Shown here one piece after another: positions 44,490 through 54,500 of a stretch of 64,000 nucleotides of DNA (the first letter of the stretch is position 1; the number at the start of each line of letters is the position of its first letter). The notes beneath the pieces are model-generated. The model saw only the letters and a list, made by a program, of their open reading frames with translations. It did no database searches and was not told where the DNA came from. The position numbers and the translations under genes were made by a program. The DNA is from Paludisphaera soli (GTDB lineage Bacteria > Planctomycetota > Planctomycetia > Isosphaerales > Isosphaeraceae): NCBI RefSeq assembly GCF_011064595.1, contig NZ_JAALJI010000018.1, positions 62,001-126,000 of the forward strand. Reading direction: 5' to 3'.

Positions 44490-46991
44490 ATGGCGAAGAT
44501 CCAGTCCGTCTGGGCGATCGACATCGGCCAGGCCGCGCTGAAGGCGCTCAAGCTGGCCCCCGGGGGGGACGCCGAGCACGTCACCGCCGAGGCGTTCGAC
44601 TTCATCGAGTATCCCAAGCTCCTCAGCCAGCCCGACGCCGACCCCGAGGAGCTGGTCCGCGAGGCCCTGGCGACGTTCACCGACCGCAACGACCTGAAGG
44701 GCTGCCGGGTGGCCATCGCCGTCCCCGGCCAGGCCGGCCTGGTGAAGTTCATCAAGCTGCCTCCGGTCGAGAAGAAGCGGATCCCGGACATCGTCAAATT
44801 CGAGGCCAAGCAGCAGATCCCGTTCGCCCTCGAGGAGGTCGTCTGGGCCTACCAGCAGATCGGCGACGACGACGAGGAGGGGGACGACGACGAGTTCATG
44901 ATGGCCGAGGTCGGCCTCTTCGCCATGAAGCGGGACCAGATCGCCCGCGCCATCCTCCCCCTGACCGTCGCCGGCATCGAGGTCGACGTCGTCCAGATGG
45001 CCCCGATCGCCCTGTACAACTACATCACCTACGACCAGATCAAGGGGAGCGGCTCCAAGGACTCGGTGGTCCTCCTGGACATCGGGGCCGACAACACCGA
45101 CCTGATCATCACCGACGGCGTGCGGATCTGGCAGCGGAACGTGCCGATCGGCGGCAACCACTTCACCCGGGCCCTGACCAAGGAGCTGAAGCTCACCTTC
45201 GCCAAGGCCGAGCACCTGAAGCGGAACGCCACCAAGGCCCCCGACCCCCGCGCCATCTTCACCGCCATGCGGGGCGTGTTCAACGACTTCGCCAGCGAGG
45301 TCAACCGCTCGATCGGCTTCTATTCGAGCATCAACCGGACGGCCAAGATCCGCAAGGTGGTGGGCCTGGGCAACGGCTTCAAGCTGCCGGGGCTCCAGAA
45401 GTTCCTCCAGCAGAACCTCAGCCACGAGGTCGAGAAGGTCGACGAGTTCAAGAGGCTGGAAGGCGACGAGGTCAAGGCGGCGCCCCAGTTCCAGGACAAC
45501 CTGGCGTCGTTCGCCGTCGCCTACGGCCTGGCGCTGCAGGGGGCGGGCCGGTCGGCCCTGCGGACCAACCTGCTGCCGCCGGAGATGGAGACCATCCGCC
45601 TGATCCGGGCCAAGAAGCCCTGGGCGCTGGCCGCCTCGGCCCTGATCATGCTGGGCCTCAGCTCGCTGTTCGTGCTGGGCGACTACCGGGCGCTCGCCAA
45701 GATCTCCACCCCGCAGTTCAAGTCGGCCGTCGACCAGGCGACCGGCGTCTCCAAGAACGGGGCGTCGATCAAGAGCGGCCTCGACACCGCCAAGTCCGAG
45801 TGGCAGGCCAAGTACGACGAGGGCAAGGCCCTGATCATCGACCCCTCCAACAAGGGGATGTGGCCCGCCTTCCTCAAGACCGTCAGCGGCTACTTCCCCG
45901 ACCCCGTCGCCGACTACGGGCTCAACCCCAACGAGCCCAAGAACGAGTACCTGATCGAGAAGCTCCGCCTCCACATCGACCGGATCATGCCGGTCTGGCG
46001 CACCGACCTCGCCGTCGACTGGTTCGACGAGCTCGACCCGCTCTACAAGCGGCTCATGCACCCCTACGACGCCGAGAACCCGCCGACCGGCGAAGGCTGG
46101 ATCGTCCAGGTCGTGGCGCACCACTACAACCCGTACCCCAACGCCGAGCAGCTCCGTCTCCCCGTCGACGACCCCCGCCGGGTCGACTTCGGCCCCTACG
46201 AGTTTCTCGTCCGCAAGGTGCTCCGCAAGCTCAACTCCCCCTCGCTGCGGCTCTACGGCGTCACCCACGTCGCCCTGGCCTGGATGAACACCGACAAGAA
46301 CTGGACCAACGAGAAGGGGAGCCAGACCAACAACCTCGCCAGCCGGACCGTCCCCCTCCTCGACCGCGCCGCTCCTCCGGTTGAAGAAGGCGGCGCAGGC
46401 GAGATGGGAATGATGGGCGGGATGATGGGGAGTATGATGGGGAGCATGAGTTCCGGCATGATGGGAGGCCGGGGCGGCCGAATGGGTGAGATGGGCGGCA
46501 TGGGCATGGAAGGTATGATGGGCATGGGGAGCATGATGCCCGGCATGATGGGCCCCGGCGGGATGCGCGGCATGGGCGGACCGAACGCCGAGGCCGAGAA
46601 GAACATCCGCAAGCTCACCCGCACCGACTTCCTGCTCCAGTTCGTCTGGATCCCTCCCGCGCCCAGCGAGGAGGACAAGGACAAGACCCCCGAGGAGCTG
46701 CTGGAAGCCCGCAAGGCCCAGCTCCAGGAGATCGTCGGCAAGATGAGCGAGGCCGAGAAGGGGAACTCGGCGGTCACGATCCCGGTGTCCGAGGCCGAGA
46801 TCGAGAAGGCCTCCACCAAGAAGTCCGACGAGATCGACAGCGCCATCACCAAGGCCCTGAGCGCCCCCGCGCCGGGGACCCCGGGTGCCCCCGCCGCCAA
46901 GGGAGCGACGCCCCCCGCCGCCCCGGGCGCCGCGACGCCCCCGGCCGCCAAGGGCGCGGCGGCACCGGCCGAGGCCGCCCCCAAGTCCTGA
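44490..46991 (+). CDS. PilM-like ATPase fused to a PilN-like membrane/periplasmic region
   Basis: 833 residues; GAGAGGAG precedes the ATG. Residues 1-~360 are a PilM-type actin-like ATPase: VWAIDIGQAALKAL, IAVPGQAGLVKFIKLPPVEK, DIVKFEAKQQIPFALEEVVW, SVVLLDIGADNTDLIITDG (~193) and VVGLGNGFKLPGLQKFL. A membrane helix follows (KPWALAASALIMLGLSSLFV, ~375-395), then a ~230-residue periplasmic part with no recognised domain, a Met/Gly-rich tract (~638-697) and an Ala/Pro-rich end. In type IV pili PilM and PilN are usually separate; here the topology suggests a fusion. It probably forms the cytoplasmic/inner-membrane base of a pilus- or secretion-like machine with the next three genes. Confidence 0.88.
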   Translation: MAKIQSVWAIDIGQAALKALKLAPGGDAEHVTAEAFDFIEYPKLLSQPDADPEELVREALATFTDRNDLKGCRVAIAVPGQAGLVKFIKLPPVEKKRIPDIVKFEAKQQIPFALEEVVWAYQQIGDDDEEGDDDEFMMAEVGLFAMKRDQIARAILPLTVAGIEVDVVQMAPIALYNYITYDQIKGSGSKDSVVLLDIGADNTDLIITDGVRIWQRNVPIGGNHFTRALTKELKLTFAKAEHLKRNATKAPDPRAIFTAMRGVFNDFASEVNRSIGFYSSINRTAKIRKVVGLGNGFKLPGLQKFLQQNLSHEVEKVDEFKRLEGDEVKAAPQFQDNLASFAVAYGLALQGAGRSALRTNLLPPEMETIRLIRAKKPWALAASALIMLGLSSLFVLGDYRALAKISTPQFKSAVDQATGVSKNGASIKSGLDTAKSEWQAKYDEGKALIIDPSNKGMWPAFLKTVSGYFPDPVADYGLNPNEPKNEYLIEKLRLHIDRIMPVWRTDLAVDWFDELDPLYKRLMHPYDAENPPTGEGWIVQVVAHHYNPYPNAEQLRLPVDDPRRVDFGPYEFLVRKVLRKLNSPSLRLYGVTHVALAWMNTDKNWTNEKGSQTNNLASRTVPLLDRAAPPVEEGGAGEMGMMGGMMGSMMGSMSSGMMGGRGGRMGEMGGMGMEGMMGMGSMMPGMMGPGGMRGMGGPNAEAEKNIRKLTRTDFLLQFVWIPPAPSEEDKDKTPEELLEARKAQLQEIVGKMSEAEKGNSAVTIPVSEAEIEKASTKKSDEIDSAITKALSAPAPGTPGAPAAKGATPPAAPGAATPPAAKGAAAPAEAAPKS
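46401..46580. repeat. Met/Gly-coding repeat tract 1
   Basis: Near-repeated ATGATGGGC/ATGGGC units encode strings of MMGG, MGG and MGM in the PilM-like protein. Copies also occur in the next two genes. Confidence 0.85.
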
Positions 46992-47093
46992 TCCATCGAG
47001 ACGCCGTCGCCGTCCCCGGGGCCGAATCGGCCCCGGGACGGCCGGCGGCCTCGCCCCTTCCCTTCCCCGGCCCATCGATCGAGGTTGCCCATC

Positions 47094-48917
47094 ATGGATC
47101 AAGTCAAGGATATCCTCCGGCAGATCGCCCGGTACCGATTCTGGATCTCCGTCTGCATCGCGGCCATGCTCTCGGCCGGGGCGTACGTCCTCGGCTCGGG
47201 CCCGGTCCAGAAGCAGACCGCCGACGAGACCGGCAAGATCACGTCGGCCTACAAAGACGTCCAGCAGTATGCCAGCAGCACCGTCCCCACCGGCGACTTC
47301 GCCCCGATCGTGGAGCAGAAGACGGCCGTCCTGACCAAGGACGTCGACACCGCCTGGCGGAAGCTCTACGATCGCCAGGCACCCCTCCTGACCTGGCCCG
47401 AGACCGTCTCGGAGCGGTTCACCAAGTGGGGCCGCAAGTGGCCTGAGGACGTCGCCCCGAGCGCCGTGACGCTCGCCATCGTCGACTACGTCGAGGCCTA
47501 CGACCCCTACGTCGATCAGGTCTTCAAGGTCTTCCGGCCGTTCGACTACGAGACCGGTGAGGGGGTGGTCGCCTCGGCACCCAAGGAGCAACTCCTCCGC
47601 CCCGTCAAGTTCGACCTCAATTCCAAGCCCCCCCGCCTCGGCGACGTCTGGTCCGCCCAGGAACGGCTCTGGGTCCAGCGCACCGCCCTCGAGGTGATCG
47701 CCGCCGTCAACCGCGGCGCCAAGGACTGGAACTCCGCCTACATCAAGGAGATCAAGGCCCTGGAAGTCGGCAGCGCCCTGGCCCAGGACCAGCGTTCGCT
47801 CGCCGCCGGCGAGGAGCTGGAAGAAGCCGAATCCATCCTCGCCCCGGGTGAGACCGAGGAAGAGGAAGAAACCGGCGGCATGGGCGAGATGGGGATGATG
47901 GGCGGCATGATGGGCGAGGCGATGAGTCGCCGTAGTGGAATGATGGGCGGCGGCGGCGGCCCCGCGGCCGGCACCAACGAGGCCGAGAGCGTCCTCTTTC
48001 TCAAGCCCGAGAACGCCACCCAGTACAAGATCCTGCCGATCATGCTGACCGTGCTCGTCGATCAGGACCACGTCCAGGATCTGCTCGTCGAGCTGGAAAA
48101 CTCGCCCATGTCCATCGAGGTCCGTGACTTCGAATTGCTCCGACCCACCGAGAAGGTCACGAAACCCGAGAAGGGCGAGCAGTTCATGGGTGGCTACGGC
48201 ATGATGGGAATGATGGGGATGATGGGTGGCCGCGGTCGCGGCGGCATGCAGGGTTATGGTGGGATGATGTCCGGCATGATGGGTGGCCGCGGCGGCCGCA
48301 TGGACGAGATGGGAATGGCCGGAATGATGGGGGGCATGGGCCCCGGCATGGGCGGCATGGGTGCCATGGGAGGAATGAACACCCGGAAGGGCGTCGACAA
48401 GCGTGGCGAGAACCGCGCCGAGAAGCGCAAGGAAGACGAGAAGGCCCTGGCGGCCTCCCGCCCCGTCGTCAACTTCGACGCCTACTTCAACATCGTCGAG
48501 GTCACCGTCTACGGTCAGGCCCGCTTCTATAACGATCCGGCCCTGGAGCCCGCGGCGACCGATTCGCTGGGCGAGGCCGGTGCCGAGGCCGAGACGCCCG
48601 CGGAACCGACTGCGGAAACGACCCCGGGCGAAGCCCCCGCCGAGACCCCGGCCGTCGAGACTCCGGCCGCCGAGACCCCGAAGGCCGACGCCTCGCCGAC
48701 GGAGGCCACTCCGGCCGAGGCGCCGAAGGCGGAAGCGGCCCCGGCGGACGCGCCGAAGACGGATGCGCCCCCGGCCGAGACCCCCGCGGCCGAGGCGCCG
48801 AAGGCGGAAGCGGCCCCGGCCGCGCCCGCCCAGCCGGCCGAGGCGCCGAAGGCGGAAGCGACCCCGGCCGCGCCCGCCCAGCCGGCCGAGGCGGATGCGG
48901 CGGCCCCCCAACCCTGA
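47094..48917 (+). CDS. Single-pass membrane protein in the PilO position, Met/Gly-rich
   Basis: 607 residues. A short cytoplasmic N-terminus and one membrane helix (~17-37, FWISVCIAAMLSAGAYVLG) are followed by a long periplasmic part, a topology shared with PilN/PilO. No sequence family is recognised. Met/Gly-rich tracts occur at about residues 262-289 and 365-428, and the last ~120 residues are an Ala/Pro/Glu/Thr/Lys low-complexity repeat (variants of EAPKAEAAPA). ATG chosen at MDQVKD after GATCGAGG; an in-frame TTG three codons earlier is possible. Its place right after the PilM-like gene supports an inner-membrane role in the same machine; function is inferred. Confidence 0.85.
   Translation: MDQVKDILRQIARYRFWISVCIAAMLSAGAYVLGSGPVQKQTADETGKITSAYKDVQQYASSTVPTGDFAPIVEQKTAVLTKDVDTAWRKLYDRQAPLLTWPETVSERFTKWGRKWPEDVAPSAVTLAIVDYVEAYDPYVDQVFKVFRPFDYETGEGVVASAPKEQLLRPVKFDLNSKPPRLGDVWSAQERLWVQRTALEVIAAVNRGAKDWNSAYIKEIKALEVGSALAQDQRSLAAGEELEEAESILAPGETEEEEETGGMGEMGMMGGMMGEAMSRRSGMMGGGGGPAAGTNEAESVLFLKPENATQYKILPIMLTVLVDQDHVQDLLVELENSPMSIEVRDFELLRPTEKVTKPEKGEQFMGGYGMMGMMGMMGGRGRGGMQGYGGMMSGMMGGRGGRMDEMGMAGMMGGMGPGMGGMGAMGGMNTRKGVDKRGENRAEKRKEDEKALAASRPVVNFDAYFNIVEVTVYGQARFYNDPALEPAATDSLGEAGAEAETPAEPTAETTPGEAPAETPAVETPAAETPKADASPTEATPAEAPKAEAAPADAPKTDAPPAETPAAEAPKAEAAPAAPAQPAEAPKAEATPAAPAQPAEADAAAPQP
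47878..48378. repeat. Met/Gly-coding repeat tracts 2
   Basis: Two tracts, 47878-47960 and 48187-48378, built of ATGATGGG/ATGGGC-type units encoding MMGG-rich sequence and separated by ordinary coding sequence. Confidence 0.82.
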
Positions 48918-49003
48918 CCCCTCGCCTCGCGGCGGAGCGAACCACCCGATCGACCACGGTCCTCCCCAAACCCGGGGGGCTCACTTCTCACGGAGATCCT
49001 CGC

Positions 49004-51100
49004 ATGGCCAACGCCACTGCGGAAAAGCTCAAGAACTTCGGCCTGAGGTTCGGCGACAAGATCGCCGTGGCCCTGGCCTCGGTCCTCTTCGTCTTGTGTC
49101 TGGTCAGCGCCCTGCAGCGGCCGACGATCGACGTCTCGCCAGAGCAGATCAAGAAGGCGGCCGAGCAGTCCGACTCCAACCTGCGCCGCAAGGTCCCGAC
49201 CGATCAGATCGTCGAGACCCTGGCCGAGGGGGGCCTCAAGAATTCCGACTTCGCCAAGGAGGCCGAGAAGTCGTCGCAGATGGTCCTCGTGGCGGCCGAC
49301 TTCAAGCCCCGCCGCGAGTGGGTGGTACCTGAACCGGGCGCGGGCCTGATCCGCGACCAGCCCGAACTGATCGCGCCGACCGACGTCTTCGCCTATCCCG
49401 GCCGCGGCGGGGCGCTCGTGTACGCCCTCGACGCCGAAGGGAACCGGATCGTCGAGACCGAGACGAAGGAGCCGCCGAAGTCCACCACCTTCCGCCGCAA
49501 CCGTCGCGGTCGTCGCGGCGGTGGAGGCTCGTCGAGCATGATGGGAAGCATGATGGGCGGAATGGGCGGCATGGGCATGGAAGGCATGATGGGCGGGGCC
49601 CCTCGGACCCCTGAGGAGGAGAAGGCCCAGAAGGCCGAGTACGAACGCCGCAAGCGTGAAATGCAGGCCCGCCTGGCCGGCAAGGACGCGCCCGCCAAGG
49701 ACGAGCCCGAGGATCCGGCCACGAAGGGCCAGGGCCCGCCCGCCAAGGAGATCACCAAGGGGCTGCGCTGGGTCGCCCTGACCGCGACCCTCGACCACAA
49801 GCAGATGCTCGACAACTACCGCTCGGCGCTCAAGAACCCGGCGATCGCCCACCCCAACTACTCCCGCCTGGACGTCCAGCGTCAGGCGAAGCAGAAGGAC
49901 GGCTCCTGGAGCGATTGGGCCGACGTCTCGGCCGACCGCAACCTGGAAATCCTCGACAACCTGCCGATGGAGGACGAGGAACTCGCCCCCGATACCGTCC
50001 GCCCCTCGAACCTCGTCGACCCCCTGCCGTTCCTGACCACCGGCCTCTGGGAGAAGGTCCACATCGCCAGCCTGGTCCCCAAGGAGTTGAAGGACATCCC
50101 CGACCCGACCGCGGCCGGCCAGGGAGGCATGATGGGCCGGGGCGGCATGATGGGAAGCATGATGGGGGGCATGATGGGCATGGAAAGTGAGATGGGCGGC
50201 ATGATGGGCGGCTCCGGCATGATGGGCGGCTCCGGCATGATGGGCCGGGGCTCCGGCAGCATGATGGGCATGGCCGGCATGATGGGCATGGAAGGTGAGA
50301 TGGGCGGAATGATGGGCGGCTCCGGCATGATGGGGGGCGGGGCCACCGAGACCCTGGCCAACTTCTGGCGGTCCGAGGAAGAGAAGGTGATGATCCGCGC
50401 CCTGGACTTCACCGCCCAGCCGGACGAGAGCTACCGCTACCGGGTCCGGATCGTGGTCTACAACCCGAACCTGAGCCGGGACGACGTCTCGCCGGGCGTG
50501 GACACCAAGTCCGAGACGCTGCCAGGCCCCTGGAGCGAGACGACGGCCGAGGTCCACATGCCGCCGGACGTGACCGCTTACGCGATGGGGACGCTCCCCG
50601 CCACGCCCAAGTCGGAGATGAAGGTGGTGTTCCAGGTCGTGAAGTTCAACCCGGAAGACGGCATGATCCTGCCCCGGAACTTCGAGGCCAGCCCCGGCGA
50701 GATCATCGGCGACCCGCGATCGGCCCCGATCCCGACGTCGGACGGCACGGGCCAGAAGACGAAGCTCGTGGACTTCAACAGCCACCTGATCGTGCTGGAC
50801 GTGGCCGGCGGCCTCAAGCCGCTGCCGGAGGACTTCCCGGGCAACGTGATCGCCCAGCCGGCCGTCGCCCTGCTGCTGCGTCCCGACGGGGCCGTGGAGC
50901 TCCGGGACGAGGCCGAGGACCGTCCCGACGAGGTCCGCAAGGACGTCGAGAGCAACTACAAGCGCGAGCTCAAGGAGTCCGACAAGGTCCGCTCCAGCTC
51001 CATGGGGGGCGGCTACGGCGACATGATGGGCGGGATGGGCTCCGGGATGATGGGCGGCTCCGGGATGATGGGCGGCGGCACCGGCCGCGGCCGTCGTTGA
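49004..51100 (+). CDS. Single-pass membrane protein in the PilP position, Met/Gly-rich
   Basis: 698 residues. Near the N-terminus is one helix (~20-40, KIAVALASVLFVLCLVSALQ), followed by a large periplasmic part. Met/Gly-rich tracts occur near residues 178-200 and 375-446 and at the C-terminus (~667-697). Between them are strand-rich segments (KGLRWVALTATLDHKQMLDN, ESYRYRVRIVVYNPNLSRDD, SEMKVVFQVVKFNPEDGMIL) that could form beta domains. No named family. GGAG lies before the ATG. It is the last gene before a strong terminator, so the PilM-like gene, the PilO-position gene and this gene probably form one transcript. Confidence 0.85.
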   Translation: MANATAEKLKNFGLRFGDKIAVALASVLFVLCLVSALQRPTIDVSPEQIKKAAEQSDSNLRRKVPTDQIVETLAEGGLKNSDFAKEAEKSSQMVLVAADFKPRREWVVPEPGAGLIRDQPELIAPTDVFAYPGRGGALVYALDAEGNRIVETETKEPPKSTTFRRNRRGRRGGGGSSSMMGSMMGGMGGMGMEGMMGGAPRTPEEEKAQKAEYERRKREMQARLAGKDAPAKDEPEDPATKGQGPPAKEITKGLRWVALTATLDHKQMLDNYRSALKNPAIAHPNYSRLDVQRQAKQKDGSWSDWADVSADRNLEILDNLPMEDEELAPDTVRPSNLVDPLPFLTTGLWEKVHIASLVPKELKDIPDPTAAGQGGMMGRGGMMGSMMGGMMGMESEMGGMMGGSGMMGGSGMMGRGSGSMMGMAGMMGMEGEMGGMMGGSGMMGGGATETLANFWRSEEEKVMIRALDFTAQPDESYRYRVRIVVYNPNLSRDDVSPGVDTKSETLPGPWSETTAEVHMPPDVTAYAMGTLPATPKSEMKVVFQVVKFNPEDGMILPRNFEASPGEIIGDPRSAPIPTSDGTGQKTKLVDFNSHLIVLDVAGGLKPLPEDFPGNVIAQPAVALLLRPDGAVELRDEAEDRPDEVRKDVESNYKRELKESDKVRSSSMGGGYGDMMGGMGSGMMGGSGMMGGGTGRGRR
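50127..50343. repeat. Met/Gly-coding repeat tract 3
   Basis: Longest of the tracts, encoding repeated MMGGSGMMGG and MGMEGEMGG-type units. A further shorter tract is at 49537-49603 and another at 51002-51088 in the same gene. Confidence 0.85.
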
Positions 51101-51153
51101 TCCCCGAGATTCTCCGACCCGTCCGATTCGACCGACCGACCGAACGACCCGAG

Positions 51154-51188
51154 ACGCCCCCGCCGTACAGCCGGCGGGGGCGTTTTTT
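51154..51188 (+). terminator. Intrinsic terminator of the PilM-like operon
   Basis: ACGCCCCCGCCG (51154-51165) pairs with CGGCGGGGGCGT (51172-51183) around a 6-base loop, followed by a run of six T from 51183. The textbook structure lies 54 bases after the last gene. Confidence 0.92.
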
Positions 51189-51247
51189 CTTGCCTCGTCG
51201 GAGCGGCCGGCATTTTCCGCGTTTTCGGGAAAAGTCGACCCCCCGTC

Positions 51248-51276
51248 TTGACCGAAACTCTCATTAGAGGTACACA
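51248..51276 (+). promoter_or_regulatory. Candidate promoter of the secretin gene
   Basis: TTGACC and TACACA are spaced by 17 bases, downstream of the terminator and ~230 bases before the secretin start. The -35 box is good, the -10 box weak. Confidence 0.35.
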
Positions 51277-51314
51277 CCGCCGCATCTTCTCCCGTTCTCG
51301 ACGCGCCCCTTTGG

Positions 51315-51467
51315 ATGAACACCTCGACTCGACGCGTCGGGAGGGATTTTCGTTTCACTTGGGTTGAAGACCCCGTCCTGGTGTACCTGGACGGGTTCCG
51401 GGCGCAGCTGCCGCACAAATTGTCTCTCGCCGTGGGACTCGAACGAAGGCCGCTCTCAGGGATGTAG
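51315..51467 (+). CDS. Possible short upstream open frame (50 codons)
   Basis: The frame begins MNTSTRRVGRDFRF and continues DPVLVYLDGFRAQLPHKLS, ending just before the secretin. The central codons have the high third-position GC typical of genes here, but there is no clear ribosome-binding site and the start codons are AT-richer. It may be a leader peptide, a real small gene or chance. Confidence 0.3.
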   Translation: MNTSTRRVGRDFRFTWVEDPVLVYLDGFRAQLPHKLSLAVGLERRPLSGM

Positions 51468-51490
51468 GCGGTCGTCCGCGTGGCGGCGAA

Positions 51491-51496
51491 AGGAGG
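51491..51496 (+). promoter_or_regulatory. Ribosome binding site fixing a TTG start for the secretin
   Basis: A perfect AGGAGG lies 5 bases before TTG at 51502, which directly opens the signal peptide. Other in-frame starts lack such a site. Confidence 0.7.
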
Positions 51497-51501
51497 TCGC
51501 G

Positions 51502-54500
51502 TTGAGAAGGCTCAGAACGCTCACTTTCATCATGGTCCTCGGTGCAGGGGGGGGAGCGTCCACGGAAGGTGCGACCCTCGACGACGCGGTCGCCTCGCCG
51601 TCATCGACGACGGCCCGGAAGCCGTCGCCGGCGCCCCCGGTCAAGTATCTGGAGGCGGGGGCCAAGCTCTTCAACGGCGGGCAGTTCGACCTGGCCGCCA
51701 AGTATCTCGATGCGGCCCAGCTGTATCGCGATCAATTGGAGCCGGCCCACCAGGCCCTGCTCGACGAATATGCGAGGGAGCTCAAGAAGGTCAAGGGGAC
51801 GGTCCTGGCGGCCGCCCCGGCCCCGGCGCCGGCCGCAACGCCGGCCGCCGCGGCGGTGACGCCGTCGGCCTCGTCGCCGGCGATCGCCGAGGCCCGCCCG
51901 GTCTCGCGTACGGAATCGGCCCCGGCCTCGGCCCGGCCCGAAGACCCGGACGCGAAGCAGCGGGGCCGCTGGCTCCTGCAGGAGGCCGGCGAGCAGATCC
52001 TGCTCGGCGACTACGACGCCGCCGAGGCGAAGATCGCCGAGGCCGAGGCCCTGAACGTCAAGTGGGGGCTCTTCGACGTGACGCCGGCCAAGGCCCGCGC
52101 GTCGCTGGCGAAGGCCCGCCCGAAGGGGGCCCCGGCCGCCGCGGGCAAGGCCGTGCAGGTGGCGGACCACAAGACCGCCAAGGCCAAGCTCAAGGAGGCC
52201 CGCACCGCCCTGGACGACCGCAAGTTCGAGGTCGCCGAGGCCATCGCGCTGGAGGTCAAGGGCTGGAACCTGTCGTACGGCATGTTCGAGGACAACCCGG
52301 AGAAGGTGGCGGCCGCCGCCCGCGCCCTCCGCAAGCGTGACGCGATCCGCGGCACGCCGAGCCGGGACCAGGCCAGCCCGGGCGTCTACGACGTGCTGGT
52401 CCAGGAGTCCCGCGAGCTGTTGAAGGCGGGCAAGCTGGCGGAGGCCGAGTCCAAGGCCCGCCAGGCCCAGCGCATGAACGTCGTCCCGGCCCTGACCGCC
52501 GACCGGGCGGAGGCCGTGCTGCACGAGGTCGCCATGGCCCGCGCCGCCGGCGACGCCGCCCCGACCGTCGCGGCCGCCCCGGCCGAGACCGTGGAGCGCG
52601 AGGCCGACGCCCTGCTCGCCAAGGGCGACCAGGCCGCGGCCGCCGCCAAGTTCGCCGAGGCCGACCGGCTCCGCGCCCAGGGCGCCGGCCTGCCGGCCCT
52701 CGCCGTCGCCTCCCCGCGGATCGACGACCAGGTGCAGAAGAGCGGGGCCGAGGAGCCCGCTCTCGACGCGCCGGGACTCGAACTCGCCCCGGCCCCCGCC
52801 CTCGCGGCGGACGCCGACGACCTCGCCGCCCCGGCCCCGGCCCCGGCCGAGGCCCCGGCCCCCGCCCTCGCGGCGGACGCCGACGACCTCGCCGCCCCGG
52901 CTCCGGCCGCGGCCCCGGCCCTCGCCGACGTCGACGCCGACGCGGCCCCGGGCAAGCCCGGCGATCGGATGCTGTCCCAGGCCAAGGCCCTCTACTCCGA
53001 AGGCAACTACGCGGCCGCCCGGCAGCTCGCCGAGCAGGTCAAGGCCGGCGGCTTCGGCCTCGAGGACGAGGCCGACGAGCTGTCCGCCCAGGTCGGCCTC
53101 GCCGAGCAGGGGGGCGCCCTCAGCCTGTACGAGTCCGCCCTCACCGCGATGCGGCAGGGTGAGAAGGATCGGGCCAGGAACCTGCTGACCGAGGTCGCCT
53201 CGGCCGGCTCGGTCCTCGACGAGAGCCTCCAGGCCAAGGTCCAGGAGCTGCTCAAGTCCCTGACCACCGACCAGATCGGCGATCCCGCCGGTCGGGCCGT
53301 CGTCAACGACCGGATGCAGAGCGCCAGCGACGTCGAGAGCGTCGCCGCCCAGAAGCTCAACGCCGAGGTCGGCGCCAAGATCGCCGAGGCCCGCCGGCTC
53401 CAGGAAGTCGACCCCGAGAAGGCCCTGGCCATCTACGAGCAGACCCTCAAGGCGGTCAAGGCCTCGGAAGTCGCCCCCAACCTCCAGCGTCCGATGGTCC
53501 GCCGCCTCGAGGTGGCCGTCGAGCTCGCCAAGAAGGACAAGGTCCTCTTCGACGAGAAGATGAAGGAGAAGGGCGCCCGCGAGGAGATCGAGGTCAAGCG
53601 GCTGCGGATCCTCGAGGCCGACAAGGCCAAGAAGGCCCGCTACAAGGAGCTGTTCGAGAAGGCCCAGGCGGCCTACGCCACCGAGGACTTCTACCGCGCC
53701 GAGTCCTACGCCAAGCAGGCCATGGAGATCGACCCCACCGAGGTCGCCGCCCCCATGATGGTCTTCAAGGCCAAGGCCGAACGCCGGTACAAGCAGGACA
53801 AGGACACGAAGGCCGCCAAGGAGGACGCCGTGGTCGTCGCCCTCCAGGAAGTGGACCGCGCGTCCTACGCCGACCCCGAGGTCCAGCTCCGGGACATCAG
53901 CTTCCCGAAGAGCTTCAACGACCTGACCAAGAGCCGCCTGGCGATGAACAAGCGGCTGGAGCCCAAGAAGAACCCCAAGACCCTGGCGGTGGAGACCAAG
54001 CTCCGCGAGCCCATCAGCGTCAACTTCGACAAGCAGCCGCTCGGCGAGGCCATGGCGTTCATCAGCAACTACACCGGGGTGAACATCACGATCGACCCGA
54101 AGGCGCTCAGCGACGAGGGCCTCACGTCCTCGACGCCGGTGTCGCTGAACCTGGCGAACGTGTCGCTCAAGACGGTGCTGAAGCTCATGCTCAAGCCCCT
54201 GGGCATGAACTACACGATCGAGGAAGACGTCCTCGTCGTCACCAACAACCAGGCCTCGAGCCAGGAGACGTTCACCAACACGTACTACGTCGGCGACCTG
54301 ATCGTGCCCAAGTCGAAGACCGGCCAGGAGACGGCCGGCTCGGCGTTCAGCCCGATCAAGGTGCCCAACGCCGACGGGACCGGCGGGGCCCAGGGGATCC
54401 CCCTGGGGGCGACCACGCCCGGGGCGCCGACGGCCGTCGGCCAGGAGCGGCCCGAGGTGAACATGGCCCCCCTGATCCAGCTCATCACCGCCTCGATCGC

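Larger units (their letters stand above)
51101..51501. other. Region between the operon end and the secretin gene
   Basis: Holds the terminator, a weak promoter candidate and a possible 50-codon open frame; otherwise nothing recognised. Confidence 0.5.

Noticed and set aside
44154-48911. 1585-residue minus-strand open frame rich in His and Ala
   Set aside because: Antisense shadow of the Met/Gly repeat genes: the His-rich strings are the reverse complement of ATGATGGG-type repeats, while the plus strand encodes recognisable PilM motifs.
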